The notes: a model not told the origin generated them from the sequence alone. Shown: positions 1 through 8,765, numbered from the stretch's first letter. The stretch: 64,000 nucleotides of DNA from Gammaproteobacteria bacterium (GCA_028821515.1 JAPPGA010000009.1:35547-99546); one strand, 5' to 3'. Program-made: numbers and translations.

Positions 1-1
1 G

Positions 2-223
2 CGCGTCCTCGACGAATGGGGCGAATCCAGACGATTGACACCGACTCGTGTCCGGTCGCTGAGCCGGTCAATCCGGTATCGCAGGCTGGCTGGTGCGTTC
101 CTGGTTGTGGCCGGGCTCGGCGCACTCTTTCTCGCCGAGGTGCTCGCCCTCGGCGCTGCTGCGACCGGGGCGTCGTTGACCGTGATGGTCTACGGTCTGC
201 TGTCGTATTGGTTTGGCCCGTGA
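2..223 (+). CDS. C-terminal part of a small membrane protein (truncated by window edge)
   Basis: The frame is open from the first bases of the window to a TGA at 221-223, so the gene probably starts upstream. The last ~45 residues contain one long or two short hydrophobic segments rich in Ala, Leu, Val and Gly, preceded by an Arg-rich stretch (RSLSRSIRYRR). This fits a membrane anchor with a positively charged cytoplasmic flank. A TTG at 35 could instead start a 62-residue protein. The family is not recognisable. It converges on the ABC binding-protein gene 28 bases downstream. Confidence 0.4.
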   Translation, partial: RVLDEWGESRRLTPTRVRSLSRSIRYRRLAGAFLVVAGLGALFLAEVLALGAAATGASLTVMVYGLLSYWFGP

Positions 224-251
224 CCGTCGGGCGGACCACGACCGACGAGTT

Positions 252-1337
252 TCAGCGCGCCAGCCAGGCGCTGAAGCGCTCGTTCACGTCGTCGGCGTGG
301 TCGCTCCACCACTCCCAGTCGTTGTGCAGGACGCGTTTCATGTTCTGGGGACTGGTCGGCATGTGCGGCGTCATGTCGACCCCCGTCTCCAGGTGCGTGG
401 AAATGAGTTTCGTGCCCGAGTGCCGGGCCGGGCTGTAGGAGATGTATCGGCCGACGGCCGCCTGGACCTCGGATCGCGTGGCATAGTGCACGAGCTTGCG
501 GGCGGCTTCGAGGTTCGGTGTATCCACGACGATTCCCATCGTGCCGGAGTCGAGCACCTGGCCGTCCCATACGACGACGAAAGGCTGTTTCTCGAGGACC
601 TGGGCGTTGAAGATGCGTCCGTTGTAGGCGGTGCTCATGACCACCTCGCGATCGGCCAGCATCTGCGGCGGCTGCGCCCCGGCCTCCCACCACACGATGT
701 CGTCCTTAATGGTGTCGAGTTTGCGATACGCGCGGCTCATCCCGGCGGTTGTACTCAGCGTGTCGTAGACCTCTTCGACGGATACGCCGTCCGCAAGCAG
801 TGCGAATTCGAGGTTCACCTGCGGGGCACGGCGCATGCCGCGACGGCCGGGAAAACGGTCGAGATCGAAAAAGTCATCGATGGTGGACGGTTTCTCGCCT
901 GGAAAGCTGTCGGCGTTGTAAGCGTAGATCGTGGAGTAGAAAAGCAGCCCTCCACCGCAGTCGATCACCGTTCCCTCGAAGAAGTCCTCGGCCGGCGGCG
1001 TGCCGTCGGGTGCCGGCGCGAGGTCGTCGACATCGACGTATTCCAGCAGGCCCTCGTCACAACCCCGGGACGCGTCGGCCATTTCGAAGTCGACGACGTC
1101 CCAATAGACCTTGCCGGTTTCCACCTGTGCCCGGACCTGCGCCAGGCCGCCGTTGTAGGTCTCGACCCGGATTTCGATCCCGGTCTCTTTCGAGAACGGC
1201 TCAAGGATCGCCTTTCGGCTCGCCTGCTCGTAGGAGCCGCCCCAGGACACCACGGTCAGGGTCTCTGCGGACGCGGCGACCCCGAGCCCAAGACAAGCGA
1301 CGGTGGCGGTTCTTCGCAGATTTCGAAACGCGGTCAT
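252..1337 (-). CDS. ABC transporter substrate-binding protein, spermidine/putrescine (PotD) type
   Basis: A periplasmic solute-binding protein of 361 residues, the usual size for the PotD/PotF group. An N-terminal signal peptide ends near AASA (about residue 23) and is followed by LTVVSWGGSYEQA, the opening strand typical of this family. Later segments such as AYNADSFPG and AYNGRIFNA resemble the ligand-cleft regions of polyamine or iron-binding proteins. The start ATG is preceded by AGGGAA. No permease or ATPase gene lies beside it in the window, so it is an orphan binding protein here or its partners lie upstream of the window. The ligand cannot be fixed from sequence; a polyamine or another small cation is inferred from family resemblance. 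Confidence 0.85.
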   Translation of the reverse strand: MTAFRNLRRTATVACLGLGVAASAETLTVVSWGGSYEQASRKAILEPFSKETGIEIRVETYNGGLAQVRAQVETGKVYWDVVDFEMADASRGCDEGLLEYVDVDDLAPAPDGTPPAEDFFEGTVIDCGGGLLFYSTIYAYNADSFPGEKPSTIDDFFDLDRFPGRRGMRRAPQVNLEFALLADGVSVEEVYDTLSTTAGMSRAYRKLDTIKDDIVWWEAGAQPPQMLADREVVMSTAYNGRIFNAQVLEKQPFVVVWDGQVLDSGTMGIVVDTPNLEAARKLVHYATRSEVQAAVGRYISYSPARHSGTKLISTHLETGVDMTPHMPTSPQNMKRVLHNDWEWWSDHADDVNERFSAWLAR

Positions 1338-1413
1338 GGGGATTCCCTGGTGGAAACGGCAGCAGCATTGCGGGATGTACTATGCTGCCGACATTCCAGC
1401 CACGAGGTCAAAC

Positions 1414-2064
1414 ATGTCGGATATCGAGCCCGTCGGCGAATTCGGTTCCAGGGAGTGGTGCGAAGCGTGCGCCGCATGGAGCGTAGCGGAACTTCGCCAA
1501 GCGAATCTGCCTCGGGACATGGCGTGGGGATTCAGCGAGGTCTACACGCATCTGCCGGAGCGATTGATGCTTGGCGGAAGGGAAGTGGCGGGGTATTACA
1601 TCCTGGTAAAGGACGGCGAGATCAGCGGCGGCGACGGGGCTCCGGCGGAGTGTCTCGAGACTCCGGGCTTCCATATCACGGCGCGCTGGGCCGCCATCTG
1701 CAACCAGTCCGGCCGGCAGTACGGCAGGGAAGGGGGGCAGCAGCGCGGCGTCGAGCAGCAGGCGATGTATCGGGCGATGGAGGAATACCTCGGCCGCTCG
1801 CTTGAACTCGTGACGCATCACGGCCCGCACACCTGGCCGGGCGAGATTCAGGCCGCGTTGATTCGATCCGCCTATGAAGGCGGTACCGGGTACGAGGAAG
1901 GCGGTGGACTGCACAACGTCGCGGCGAAGATGCAGAAGCCCTCCCCCGAGTTTGTCGACCTGCCGACCTCGAGCATGGGCGTCCCGGACTTCGCGAACAT
2001 GACCGAGGGTCAGAAGCAACGGTTTTTGAAACTGTGCGCAATTGATGCGGGTCGACGGCAATAG
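1414..2064 (+). CDS. Hypothetical cytoplasmic protein
   Basis: A 216-residue protein that I do not recognise. The frame is open upstream to 1303, but I chose the ATG at 1414 because GAGG lies six bases before it and the upstream part runs through the promoter region and into the divergent ABC gene. There is no signal peptide or membrane segment. It contains WCEACAAW near the N-terminus, a CxxC pair that could bind metal or be redox-active, and ends with charged, soluble sequence. It is followed after one base by the left arm of the vapBC palindrome. Composition matches its neighbours. Confidence 0.6.
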   Translation: MSDIEPVGEFGSREWCEACAAWSVAELRQANLPRDMAWGFSEVYTHLPERLMLGGREVAGYYILVKDGEISGGDGAPAECLETPGFHITARWAAICNQSGRQYGREGGQQRGVEQQAMYRAMEEYLGRSLELVTHHGPHTWPGEIQAALIRSAYEGGTGYEEGGGLHNVAAKMQKPSPEFVDLPTSSMGVPDFANMTEGQKQRFLKLCAIDAGRRQ

Positions 2065-2065
2065 T

Positions 2066-2105
2066 AATATGGGTAGCCGTATATGTTAGTACGGCGACCC
2101 ATATT
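2066..2105. promoter_or_regulatory. Inverted repeat, probable VapB operator
   Basis: Two 16-base arms, 2066-2081 and 2090-2105, are reverse complements with a single mismatch and are separated by 8 bases. The palindrome sits directly upstream of the antitoxin reading frame and covers its ATG at 2083. Antitoxins of VapBC modules typically bind such palindromes to repress their own operon. No run of T follows, so a terminator for the gene ending at 2064 is less likely. Confidence 0.65.
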
Positions 2106-2349
2106 GAAGACAACGATCGAGATTCCCGATGACCTCGCCCGAACGGCAAAAGCACATGCGGCGAGGGAGAACATTACGCTGCGCTCCCTGATTGAGCGTG
2201 GTTTGCGCCTCGTGCTGCGTGCGGACAGCCAAGAGGCTCGCTTCGAGCTCAGAGATGCGTCCGTGGACGGCCGAGGTCTGCAACCATCGTATCGTGATGC
2301 CGAGTGGGCGCGAATTCGTGAATCGGCCTACGAGGATCGTGGCGGTTGA
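2083..2349 (+). CDS. vapB: VapB-type ribbon-helix-helix antitoxin
   Basis: A short protein (88 residues from the ATG) whose N-terminus reads KTTIEIPDDLARTAKAHA, the typical beta-strand plus helix of ribbon-helix-helix antitoxins, followed by an acidic toxin-binding tail. It should neutralise the VapC encoded next and bind the palindrome over its own start. The ATG at 2083 lies inside that palindrome; the TTG at 2104 gives an 81-residue protein starting LKTTIEIP, which is the more usual length and N-terminus. Neither has a good ribosome-binding site. It overlaps the toxin gene by four bases (TTGA). Confidence 0.8.
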   Translation: MLVRRPILKTTIEIPDDLARTAKAHAARENITLRSLIERGLRLVLRADSQEARFELRDASVDGRGLQPSYRDAEWARIRESAYEDRGG

Positions 2350-2783
2350 TCGCGACGGACACCAATGTGCTGGTCTATGCCCACCGTGCCGACTCCGAGT
2401 GGCACGAGCCGGCGAGGTCCCGTATCGAATCGCTTGCACAGGGCCGCGTGAGCTGGGGTCTGCCGTGGCCATGCCTGCACGAGTTCCTGGCCATAGTCAC
2501 CCATCCACGAATCTACGATCCGGCCTCAACCATCGATATGGCCATCGACCAGGTAGACGCCTGGCTGGAATCCCCGGTTGCGCAGTTGCTGACGGAAACC
2601 GAGATGCACTGGAATGTGTTGAAGCGTGCATTGCACAACGGCCGGGTGCAGGGACCGATGGTGCATGACGCACGCGTGGCGGCGCTCTGCATGGCGCACG
2701 GCGTGACGGAGTTCTGGACCGCCGATCGAGACTTCAGCCGATTTCCGGGCCTTGTCGCCAGGAATCCGCTGCACGACGCCTGA
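2346..2783 (+). CDS. vapC: VapC-type PIN-domain toxin ribonuclease
   Basis: A 145-residue PIN-domain protein. The N-terminal ATDTNVLVYAHR carries the first catalytic Asp, and HDARVAALC and TADRDFSRF carry the later acidic residues of the Mg-dependent active site. The family cleaves tRNA or rRNA when released from its antitoxin. The start is TTG at 2346, overlapping the antitoxin stop, so the pair is translationally coupled. The WGLPWPCLHEFLAIVTHP region is typical of the TA-system VapC subgroup with a conserved Trp-Pro loop. The pair appears intact. Confidence 0.88.
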   Translation: MIATDTNVLVYAHRADSEWHEPARSRIESLAQGRVSWGLPWPCLHEFLAIVTHPRIYDPASTIDMAIDQVDAWLESPVAQLLTETEMHWNVLKRALHNGRVQGPMVHDARVAALCMAHGVTEFWTADRDFSRFPGLVARNPLHDA

Positions 2784-2812
2784 CATTGACGTCGCTGCAA
2801 GCGCGGCCGCCG

Positions 2813-3187
2813 TCAAACGACGCCGGCGACGTGCGACGAGTTGATCGGGATGGTGTAGCCCGAGGGTCCCTTCACCGAGAATGAGTCGTGGATCCGTCCG
2901 CGTTCGATTGGCGTCGCTTCGATACCGTCCTCGACGAATCCCTGGTACACCGCATCGACGTCGTCGACCATGAGGTCGAACGGCGCCCGCTGGCCTTCCG
3001 GGATGGGATCGTCGGTCTTGTTCAGTATCAGGTGCGTACCGCCGCGCAACTCGAGGATCGCGAAGTCGTCGCGTTCCAGGATCTCCCGCATCCCGTGACG
3101 GACGAAGAAGCCATATGCGTCCCGCACATCCGAGACCGCCATTCTCATGTGACCTACGGCGAAAACCGGTCGTTCGTCATCTTTCAC
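2813..3187 (-). CDS. VOC (glyoxalase/bleomycin-resistance) family protein
   Basis: A 124-residue single VOC domain: AVGHMRMAVSDV at the start, then FAILELRGGTHLILN, a second half with PFDLMVDDVDAVYQ, and a C-terminal VKGPSGYTIPI. It is a metal-binding fold used by glyoxalases, dioxygenases and resistance proteins. In the second half the usual C-terminal metal Glu (as in DPxGN-x-E) is replaced by the GPSGYTIPI sequence, so metal binding is doubtful. The start is GTG at 3187, supported by GGGAGGTG just upstream. It stands alone, convergent with vapC and divergent from the amidohydrolase. Confidence 0.75.
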   Translation of the reverse strand: MKDDERPVFAVGHMRMAVSDVRDAYGFFVRHGMREILERDDFAILELRGGTHLILNKTDDPIPEGQRAPFDLMVDDVDAVYQGFVEDGIEATPIERGRIHDSFSVKGPSGYTIPINSSHVAGVV

Positions 3188-3332
3188 GTGGCACCTCCCG
3201 TGGTTGTCTCAGGGGAATCATACGAACATTGGGGCGATTGGGCACGGACGAGATACGGCAGCCAGGCGCGGTAGTACACTTTGGGGAATCGAGGTACCCC
3301 TCGTGCCCGTCCACTGGCTCAAGGAACGAGAA

Positions 3333-4184
3333 ATGTCCGACACCAAGACCCCCGTGATCGACTCCCAGGTACATTGCTATGAGCGAAACCGCCCCGAGCG
3401 TCCGTGGGCGAACCCTTCGGACTGGCCCGCGGAGGTCACCGGAGACGATGCGGTGGCGTTCATGGACCGCGTGGGGGTCGACGGCGCCCTGTTCGTTTCG
3501 GCGTTCTCCCTGTACCGGTTCGATGCGAGCTACGCGGTAGAGGTGCAGGCGCAGCACCCTGGTCGATTCGGCATCATCAAGCCCTTCGATACGCGCGACC
3601 CGGCCGTGGCGGAAGCGCTGGCGGACTGGGCGGCGCAGCCGGGCGTCGTCGGTGCGCGGATCATGATGGTGGCCCCGGGTGCGGCCCAGGCCGCAGGTGT
3701 GGACAGCATGTGTGCGGCGGCGGCACGCCTTGGGTTGCCGGTCAACGTGCTGTGCTGGGGCAACGTCGCCGAATTCGCCGAGGTCGCGGGCCGGCACCCG
3801 GACACGCAACTCGTCATTGACCACATGGGCATCTCGCAACCGACCGAGCCGCCGGCGTCGCCGGAACCGTTTGCTGATCTCGACAACGTGCTGGCGCTCG
3901 CGCGGCTCGACAATGTGGCGATCAAAGTCTCCGGCGCCTGTACGCTGTCCCACGAGCCGTTCCCGTTTCCCGACATCTGGGACCCGCTGGCGCGCATCTT
4001 CGATGCGTTCGGCATCGAGCGGTGCATGTGGGGAACGGACTGGACGCGCGCCGCCAACGTGGTCGACCCCGAAGAGTCCGTGAAGGCGTTCTTTGTCACG
4101 GACCGGCTGTCGGACTCGGACCGCGCCGCGTTGATGGGCGGCAGCCTGTCGAAGATCTATAACTGGGCACCGTCTCGGGACTGA
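3333..4184 (+). CDS. Amidohydrolase family protein (Amidohydro_2)
   Basis: A 283-residue TIM-barrel hydrolase or decarboxylase. It starts with TPVIDSQVHCYERN, where the classical HxH motif is QVH; this variant is seen in a subgroup of the family. Further metal or catalytic positions are VIDHMG (His) and MWGTDWTR (Asp). The frame is open back to 3204, but the ATG at 3333 is preceded by AAGGAACGAG and begins right before the conserved strand. The substrate is unknown; relatives act on lactones or aromatic carboxylates. It is monocistronic. Confidence 0.82.
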   Translation: MSDTKTPVIDSQVHCYERNRPERPWANPSDWPAEVTGDDAVAFMDRVGVDGALFVSAFSLYRFDASYAVEVQAQHPGRFGIIKPFDTRDPAVAEALADWAAQPGVVGARIMMVAPGAAQAAGVDSMCAAAARLGLPVNVLCWGNVAEFAEVAGRHPDTQLVIDHMGISQPTEPPASPEPFADLDNVLALARLDNVAIKVSGACTLSHEPFPFPDIWDPLARIFDAFGIERCMWGTDWTRAANVVDPEESVKAFFVTDRLSDSDRAALMGGSLSKIYNWAPSRD

Positions 4185-4386
4185 CGGCCCGGCGCAAGGC
4201 CAGCCTGGGGGGAATCAGGACGCGTCTGGCGTAACAGGTTGCGCCATCCGGAATCGGTGGCGCTCGGGATGCGCATCCGGCCTGGAGCGCGTCCGCGCGC
4301 TGCGGCGGCAAACCGTCGCATTCAGCCTTGGTTCAGAGTGGTGTGGGTAAGGTCGCCCACCGAAAACGAACCACTGGAGACTGGCC

Positions 4387-5076
4387 GTGCGACACTTCAT
4401 CAACATCGCCTTGGTCCTCGCCTTCTCGGCCGCGGCCCAGGCACAACTCCCCGACCTCACCTACAACGCCTTTTCGGCGGGCTTCACGCGCACCGATGTC
4501 GACCATGCCACCGAGGACGCCGACAGCTTGACGGTGGGCTTATCCTACGAGATCAACGAGACGTTCCACCTGTGGGGCCAACTCGACCGCACGACGCTTG
4601 ACCAGGCCATCGAGTTCCCGTTTTTCACGGACGACGTGGTCGTGGACCACCCGGGCATCGGCTTGCCGCCCGTTGAGACCAAGGTACGGTCGCTTGGCCT
4701 CGCCGTCGGCGGCGGCTTTCACAACGACCTGACGGACAGCCTGAGCGGCTATGCGCGGCTGGGCTTCGTCTACGCCGACACCGAGGTCGAGGTGAGCACC
4801 TTCGGGACGGTGTTCGAAGGCACTGGCGTGACCTTCGGGGGCGATGGCCTCACGACGACCGAGTCCAGCACGGACTTCGTTCTGTCGGCAGGGCTGCGCT
4901 ACAAAGCGGTCGATTGGTTGGATCTGTTCGGTGGACTCTCGCAAGTGGGTGAGGACAGCACCACCGGGCACGCTGGCGCAGAGTTCTGGATCGCGAACGG
5001 CTGGGGCGCGCAACTCGCCGGCGTCCTCGGCGACAATTCGCAGGGGTTCTCGCTCGGCGTCGTCCGGCGTTTCTAG
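4387..5076 (+). CDS. Outer-membrane beta-barrel protein (porin-like)
   Basis: A 229-residue exported protein. The signal peptide (RHFINIALVLAFSAAAQA, cleavage after about residue 19) is followed by alternating polar/hydrophobic beta-strands with aromatic girdles (LTVGLSYEINETFHLWGQ, LSGYARLGFVYAD, LRYKAVDWLDLFGGL) and a C-terminal strand ending in VVRRF. A terminal Phe is the outer-membrane assembly signal. Size and pattern match 8- to 10-stranded OmpA/OmpW-like barrels. The start is GTG at 4387, with a GGAG in CTGGAGAC upstream. The 200-base gap upstream may hold its promoter, but I see no clear boxes. Confidence 0.72.
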   Translation: MRHFINIALVLAFSAAAQAQLPDLTYNAFSAGFTRTDVDHATEDADSLTVGLSYEINETFHLWGQLDRTTLDQAIEFPFFTDDVVVDHPGIGLPPVETKVRSLGLAVGGGFHNDLTDSLSGYARLGFVYADTEVEVSTFGTVFEGTGVTFGGDGLTTTESSTDFVLSAGLRYKAVDWLDLFGGLSQVGEDSTTGHAGAEFWIANGWGAQLAGVLGDNSQGFSLGVVRRF

Positions 5077-5129
5077 GTCACGATCGTCGGCGGAATGCGC
5101 CTCGTTGCAAGCGTCTGTTGCGGCCCGGG

Positions 5130-5981
5130 CTACACGTCCTCGTAGTAGTCCGGCACCAGCGTCTGATCTTCCTTCGGCGGACGCACGTAGCCCGCGTCCG
5201 GGGCGCGCGGAGGCAGTTTGATCGGTTCCGGGGTCAAGTCCTCATACGGGATGAGGCTGAGAAGGTGACTGATGCAATTCAGCCGCGCGCGCTTCTTGAC
5301 GTCTGCCTCGACCACGTACCACGGTGCCTGCTTGATGTCCGTGTGCAGGAACATGACGTCCTTCGCGCGGGAGTATTCCACCCACCTTCGCCGTGACTCC
5401 AGGTCCATGGGACTGAGCTTCCAGCGCTTCGTGGGATTCGCGAGACGCTCGTGGAAGCGACGTTCCTGTTCTTCATCACTGACCGAAAACCAGTACTTGA
5501 TCAGCTTGATTCCGGAACGCACGAGCATCCGTTCGAACTCTGGGCACGAACGCATGAATTCCTCGTACTCGTCATCCGTGCAGAACCCCATGACTCGCTC
5601 GACGCCGGCGCGGTTGTACCAGCTCCGATCGAACAGCACCATTTCGCCGGCGGCCGGCAAATGTTCCACGTAGCGCTGGAAGTACCACTGCGTCCTTTCG
5701 CGCTCCGTGGGGGTCGCCAATGCCTCGATGCGGCATACGCGCGGATTCAGGCGTTGGGCGATGCGCTTGATCGTACCCCCTTTCCCGGCGGCGTCACGGC
5801 CCTCGAACAGGACGACGACCTTGAGCTTCCGACTCTTTATCCACTCCTGCAACTTGACCAGTTCACTCTGCAACCTCTCCAGTTCACTGGCGTAGACGCT
5901 GTTCGGTATGGTCCTCCTTTCGGCCTTGATGTCCGCGACCAACGGCTCGATTGGCCGGGAGCGGTTCTTACGTTTCGCCAT
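5130..5981 (-). CDS. ppk2: Polyphosphate kinase 2 (PPK2)
   Basis: A 283-residue PPK2-family kinase, which transfers phosphate between polyphosphate and nucleoside diphosphates. The Walker A motif is FEGRDAAGKGGT (about residue 60), the lid/Walker B segment is LFDRSWYNRAGVERVMGF, and KRWKLSPMDLESRRRW is the basic substrate-binding region. The frame is open to 6071, but the ATG at 5981 is preceded by GGGAGGAGG and is preferred. It is the last gene of the leftward run that includes the DM13 protein and hemE, 23 bases after the DM13 stop. The family is well known for roles in nucleotide balance and stress. Confidence 0.92.
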   Translation of the reverse strand: MAKRKNRSRPIEPLVADIKAERRTIPNSVYASELERLQSELVKLQEWIKSRKLKVVVLFEGRDAAGKGGTIKRIAQRLNPRVCRIEALATPTERERTQWYFQRYVEHLPAAGEMVLFDRSWYNRAGVERVMGFCTDDEYEEFMRSCPEFERMLVRSGIKLIKYWFSVSDEEQERRFHERLANPTKRWKLSPMDLESRRRWVEYSRAKDVMFLHTDIKQAPWYVVEADVKKRARLNCISHLLSLIPYEDLTPEPIKLPPRAPDAGYVRPPKEDQTLVPDYYEDV

Positions 5982-6004
5982 TGCCTCCTCCCATTCCGAC
6001 CACT

Positions 6005-6502
6005 TTACTCCGATATTGGTGCTACCGGCGAGATCGTGGCGGGAGAGATGAGGACGTTGAATTGCTCGCACCAGATAACCACGGACCGAAAGTTCGCGAG
6101 GTCGATGCCGGCGGGAATCGCGTAGTTCTGGCTGCCGGCGAACGCTTTGAGCCGGCCGAGATCGACGTACATGGACTTTTCGACCTCGGTGTCGGGTGTG
6201 ACCTCGGCGAGCGGGACGAGGTAGACGTGAAATTTCGGTCCCGGGCCGACCTCGAAGTCCGACTCCAGGCGTAGCAGGTCGGGGTAGATGGTCGCGGTGC
6301 CGCGTCCGTAGTGGATCGGGTCCGACGGATTGGCGTGGATGAAGGTGGCATGGGCGATGGCATCGCCCTGCGTCTTGCCCGGCAGGGGCTCGTTTACCTC
6401 GGGCGGCGGGAACAGGTAAGGGAAGACCGCGATGCCCACCGTGAAGCCGAGACCTGCGCCGAGCAACCCACCCACAACGAAGCCGATCAATGCCCGTTTC
6501 AT
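6005..6502 (-). CDS. Membrane-anchored DM13-domain protein
   Basis: A 165-residue protein with an N-terminal signal anchor (KRALIGFVVGGLLGAGLGF) followed by a short Pro-rich linker (FPPPEVNEPLPGK) and a DM13 domain. Typical DM13 segments are HYGRGTATIYPDLLRLESD, GPKFHVYLVP, SQNYAIPAGID and SVVIWCEQFNVLISPA. DM13 domains are proposed to take part in electron transfer, with the conserved Cys (in IWCEQF) as a candidate redox residue. It sits 56 bases after hemE and 23 bases before ppk2 on the same strand, probably in one operon. Confidence 0.78.
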   Translation of the reverse strand: MKRALIGFVVGGLLGAGLGFTVGIAVFPYLFPPPEVNEPLPGKTQGDAIAHATFIHANPSDPIHYGRGTATIYPDLLRLESDFEVGPGPKFHVYLVPLAEVTPDTEVEKSMYVDLGRLKAFAGSQNYAIPAGIDLANFRSVVIWCEQFNVLISPATISPVAPISE

Positions 6503-6558
6503 TCGTGCGCCGCAGACTTCGATGGGGGTCGCGCCATCATTCTTCGGTGATCCTTGGC

Positions 6559-7584
6559 TCAGCGCCGCGCAGATTGCTCGTGGACATAATCGATCAGGAA
6601 CTTGACGTTGTCGACCGGAGTCTGGGGAAGAATACCGTGGCCGAGGTTGAAGATGTGTCCCGGACGTCCGTGGGCTTCGTCGAGCACCCTTTGCGCCTGC
6701 GCTGCCACGGTTTTCCGATCGGCGCAGAGCGCGGTCGGGTCCATGTTGCCCTGTGCCGCGGGCATGCTGAGGCGATCCCAGGTCGCGCCCAGCGGCGTGC
6801 GCCAGTCGAGGGCGAGGAAATCGGGCCCGGTCTCGAACATGGCTTCGACTAGGTGAGAATTGCCGGTGCCGAAATAGATCACCGGAACGCGGCCACCGAT
6901 GGAAGCCATGAGTCGCGAAGTGTGCCGCTTCACGTAGCGGTCGTAGTCCTGCCGCGACAGGCAACCCACCCAGCTGTCGAAAATCTGCACCGCATGAACA
7001 CCACTATCGATCTGCAGCCGGACATAGTCGCTGACGGCGGCGACCAGTTTGTCCATCAACGTGTCCCATACCGTCGGACTTTGGTACATGAGCCGTTTCA
7101 CGTGCAGGTAATTGCGGGAACCCTTGCCTTCGACGGCGTAGGACGCCAGGGTGAAAGGCGCGCCGGCAAAACCGATCAATGGCGTGCCTTGGGGCAACCC
7201 ATCGAGTATCTGTCTAATGGTGTCGGCGATATACCCGGTACCTTCCCGTGCCGGGGGAGTGGCAAGCCCCGATACGTCGGCCGCGCTGCGCAGGGGGTTG
7301 CCGATGACGGGTCCGACGTCCTGCAGGTAGTCGAGATCCAGTCCCATCGGCACCAGTATCGGCAACAGGTCCCCGAACATGATCGCCGCATCGGTGCCGA
7401 GAATGCGCTGCGCATCGAGAGCCGCGCGGGCTGCCAGGTCAGGGGTGGTGAAGAACTCTAGGCTGGGAGTATCGCCCTTCAGGGCGTGATACTCGGGCAT
7501 GTAGCGGCCGGCCTGGCGGTTCAGCCAGACAGGCGTGCAGTCCGCCGGCTCGCCCCGGCATGCCTTGAGAAACCGCGAATTCAA
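6559..7584 (-). CDS. hemE: Uroporphyrinogen decarboxylase
   Basis: A cytoplasmic enzyme of heme synthesis that converts uroporphyrinogen III to coproporphyrinogen III. At 341 residues it is a little shorter than the usual ~355. The signature TPVWLNRQAGRYMPEY is near the N-terminus, and the catalytic Asp region is IMFGDLLPI. Later conserved segments include GFAGAPFTLASY, FDSWVG and FNLGHGILPQTP. The start is TTG at 7584, overlapping the fabV stop (TTGA), which implies coupled translation; the sequence directly after it (NSRFLKACRGE) matches the family N-terminus. Confidence 0.96.
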   Translation of the reverse strand: MNSRFLKACRGEPADCTPVWLNRQAGRYMPEYHALKGDTPSLEFFTTPDLAARAALDAQRILGTDAAIMFGDLLPILVPMGLDLDYLQDVGPVIGNPLRSAADVSGLATPPAREGTGYIADTIRQILDGLPQGTPLIGFAGAPFTLASYAVEGKGSRNYLHVKRLMYQSPTVWDTLMDKLVAAVSDYVRLQIDSGVHAVQIFDSWVGCLSRQDYDRYVKRHTSRLMASIGGRVPVIYFGTGNSHLVEAMFETGPDFLALDWRTPLGATWDRLSMPAAQGNMDPTALCADRKTVAAQAQRVLDEAHGRPGHIFNLGHGILPQTPVDNVKFLIDYVHEQSARR

Positions 7585-8765
7585 GAGGATGCGGTCTGGC
7601 CCAGCGTGTGGTCGACATCGGCGTCGTAGTCGACGCCTTCGATGCCGAAGCCGAAGAGCTTGAGAAAGTCTTCGCGGATGCCGACGGTATCGCCGAGCTC
7701 GGTGACGTTTTCAGTGTTGACCGCCGCCCAGCGCCGCCCTACTTCGGCCTGGATCTCTTCGGCCAGTTCCCGGTCGTCAAGGCGGAAACGTCCCGTTTCG
7801 TCGAGTTGCCGGGACCCGTCGGCATACAGCGCCGTGCGGAACAGCCGGTCGATATGGGCGGTGCAGTCTTCGTGCGTGGCCGCATCTTTCATCACGCGGA
7901 AGAGGAGGGCGGTATAGAGCGGTATGGTCGGTATCGCGGAACTCGCCTGCGAGACGATGGCCTTCAGCACCGCGATACGGGCTTCGCCATCGATGGCGCC
8001 AAGGCGCTCGTTGATGGTGTCGGCGGCACGCTGCAGGTCTTCCTTCGCCTTGCCGAGGGTGCCGTGCCAATAGATGGGCCAACTGATCTCGCTGCCGATG
8101 TAGGTGTAAGCTACGGTCTTGAAGCCCGGCGCCAGCACCTTCGCCTCCAGCAGCGAATCCATCCAGTACTCCCAGTCCTCGCCACCCATCACGGCGACCG
8201 TGTCCGCGGTTTCCGCGTCGCTGGCCGGTGTGATGTCGACTTCATGTACGACGCCGCGGTCCTGGTTCAGGGTCTTCGCGCGCAGCGTTTCCCCGAGCGG
8301 CTTGATGACGGACCGGTGGAGTTCTCCCGTGCGCGGATGTTGCCTCACGGGGGCTGCCAGGCTGTAGACCAGCAGGTCGACCTGGCCCATGGACCGACGG
8401 ATTTCATCGATCGCCCTGGATTTCATTTCATCCGCGAACGCGTCGCCGTCGAGCGTCTCGGCATACAACCCGCGCGCTCTCGCGGACGCCTCGAAGGCGA
8501 CGTTGTTGTACCAGCCCGCCGTCGCCGTGCGCCGCTCGGTGGGCGGCTTTTCGAGGGATATGCCGAGCGTGCCGGCATCGCTTCCGAACGCCGCGACAAT
8601 ACGCGAGGCGAGCCCGTAACCGGCGGATGCCCCGACCACCAGCGCGTTGCTGGGACCGTTGGGCAGCGGCGCGATGCTCGCGGCGGCGTTGGCCACGTTG
8701 GCGGCGCAGCCGGCGGGATGCGCCGTGGTGCAGATGAAGCCCTTGATCCGGGGTCTGACGATCAT
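7581..8765 (-). CDS. fabV: Enoyl-ACP/trans-2-enoyl-CoA reductase FabV
   Basis: A 394-residue NADH-dependent reductase that completes the fatty-acid elongation cycle. The start IVRPRIKGFICTTAHPAG is characteristic of FabV, followed by the nucleotide-binding VVGASAGYGLASR. The catalytic Tyr and Lys lie in YIGSEISWPIYWHGTLGKAK (Tyr-x8-Lys). It differs from FabI in length and in this wider spacing, and FabV enzymes are typically triclosan-tolerant. It overlaps the NAD-kinase-like gene upstream by four bases and hemE downstream by four bases. Confidence 0.96.
   Translation of the reverse strand: MIVRPRIKGFICTTAHPAGCAANVANAAASIAPLPNGPSNALVVGASAGYGLASRIVAAFGSDAGTLGISLEKPPTERRTATAGWYNNVAFEASARARGLYAETLDGDAFADEMKSRAIDEIRRSMGQVDLLVYSLAAPVRQHPRTGELHRSVIKPLGETLRAKTLNQDRGVVHEVDITPASDAETADTVAVMGGEDWEYWMDSLLEAKVLAPGFKTVAYTYIGSEISWPIYWHGTLGKAKEDLQRAADTINERLGAIDGEARIAVLKAIVSQASSAIPTIPLYTALLFRVMKDAATHEDCTAHIDRLFRTALYADGSRQLDETGRFRLDDRELAEEIQAEVGRRWAAVNTENVTELGDTVGIREDFLKLFGFGIEGVDYDADVDHTLGQTASS

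Noticed and set aside
213..1805. Long rightward frame of 530 codons over the ABC binding-protein gene
   Set aside because: It runs antisense to a gene with a clear signal peptide and family motifs; its own translation is Arg/His-rich with no domain, a GC-rich shadow frame.
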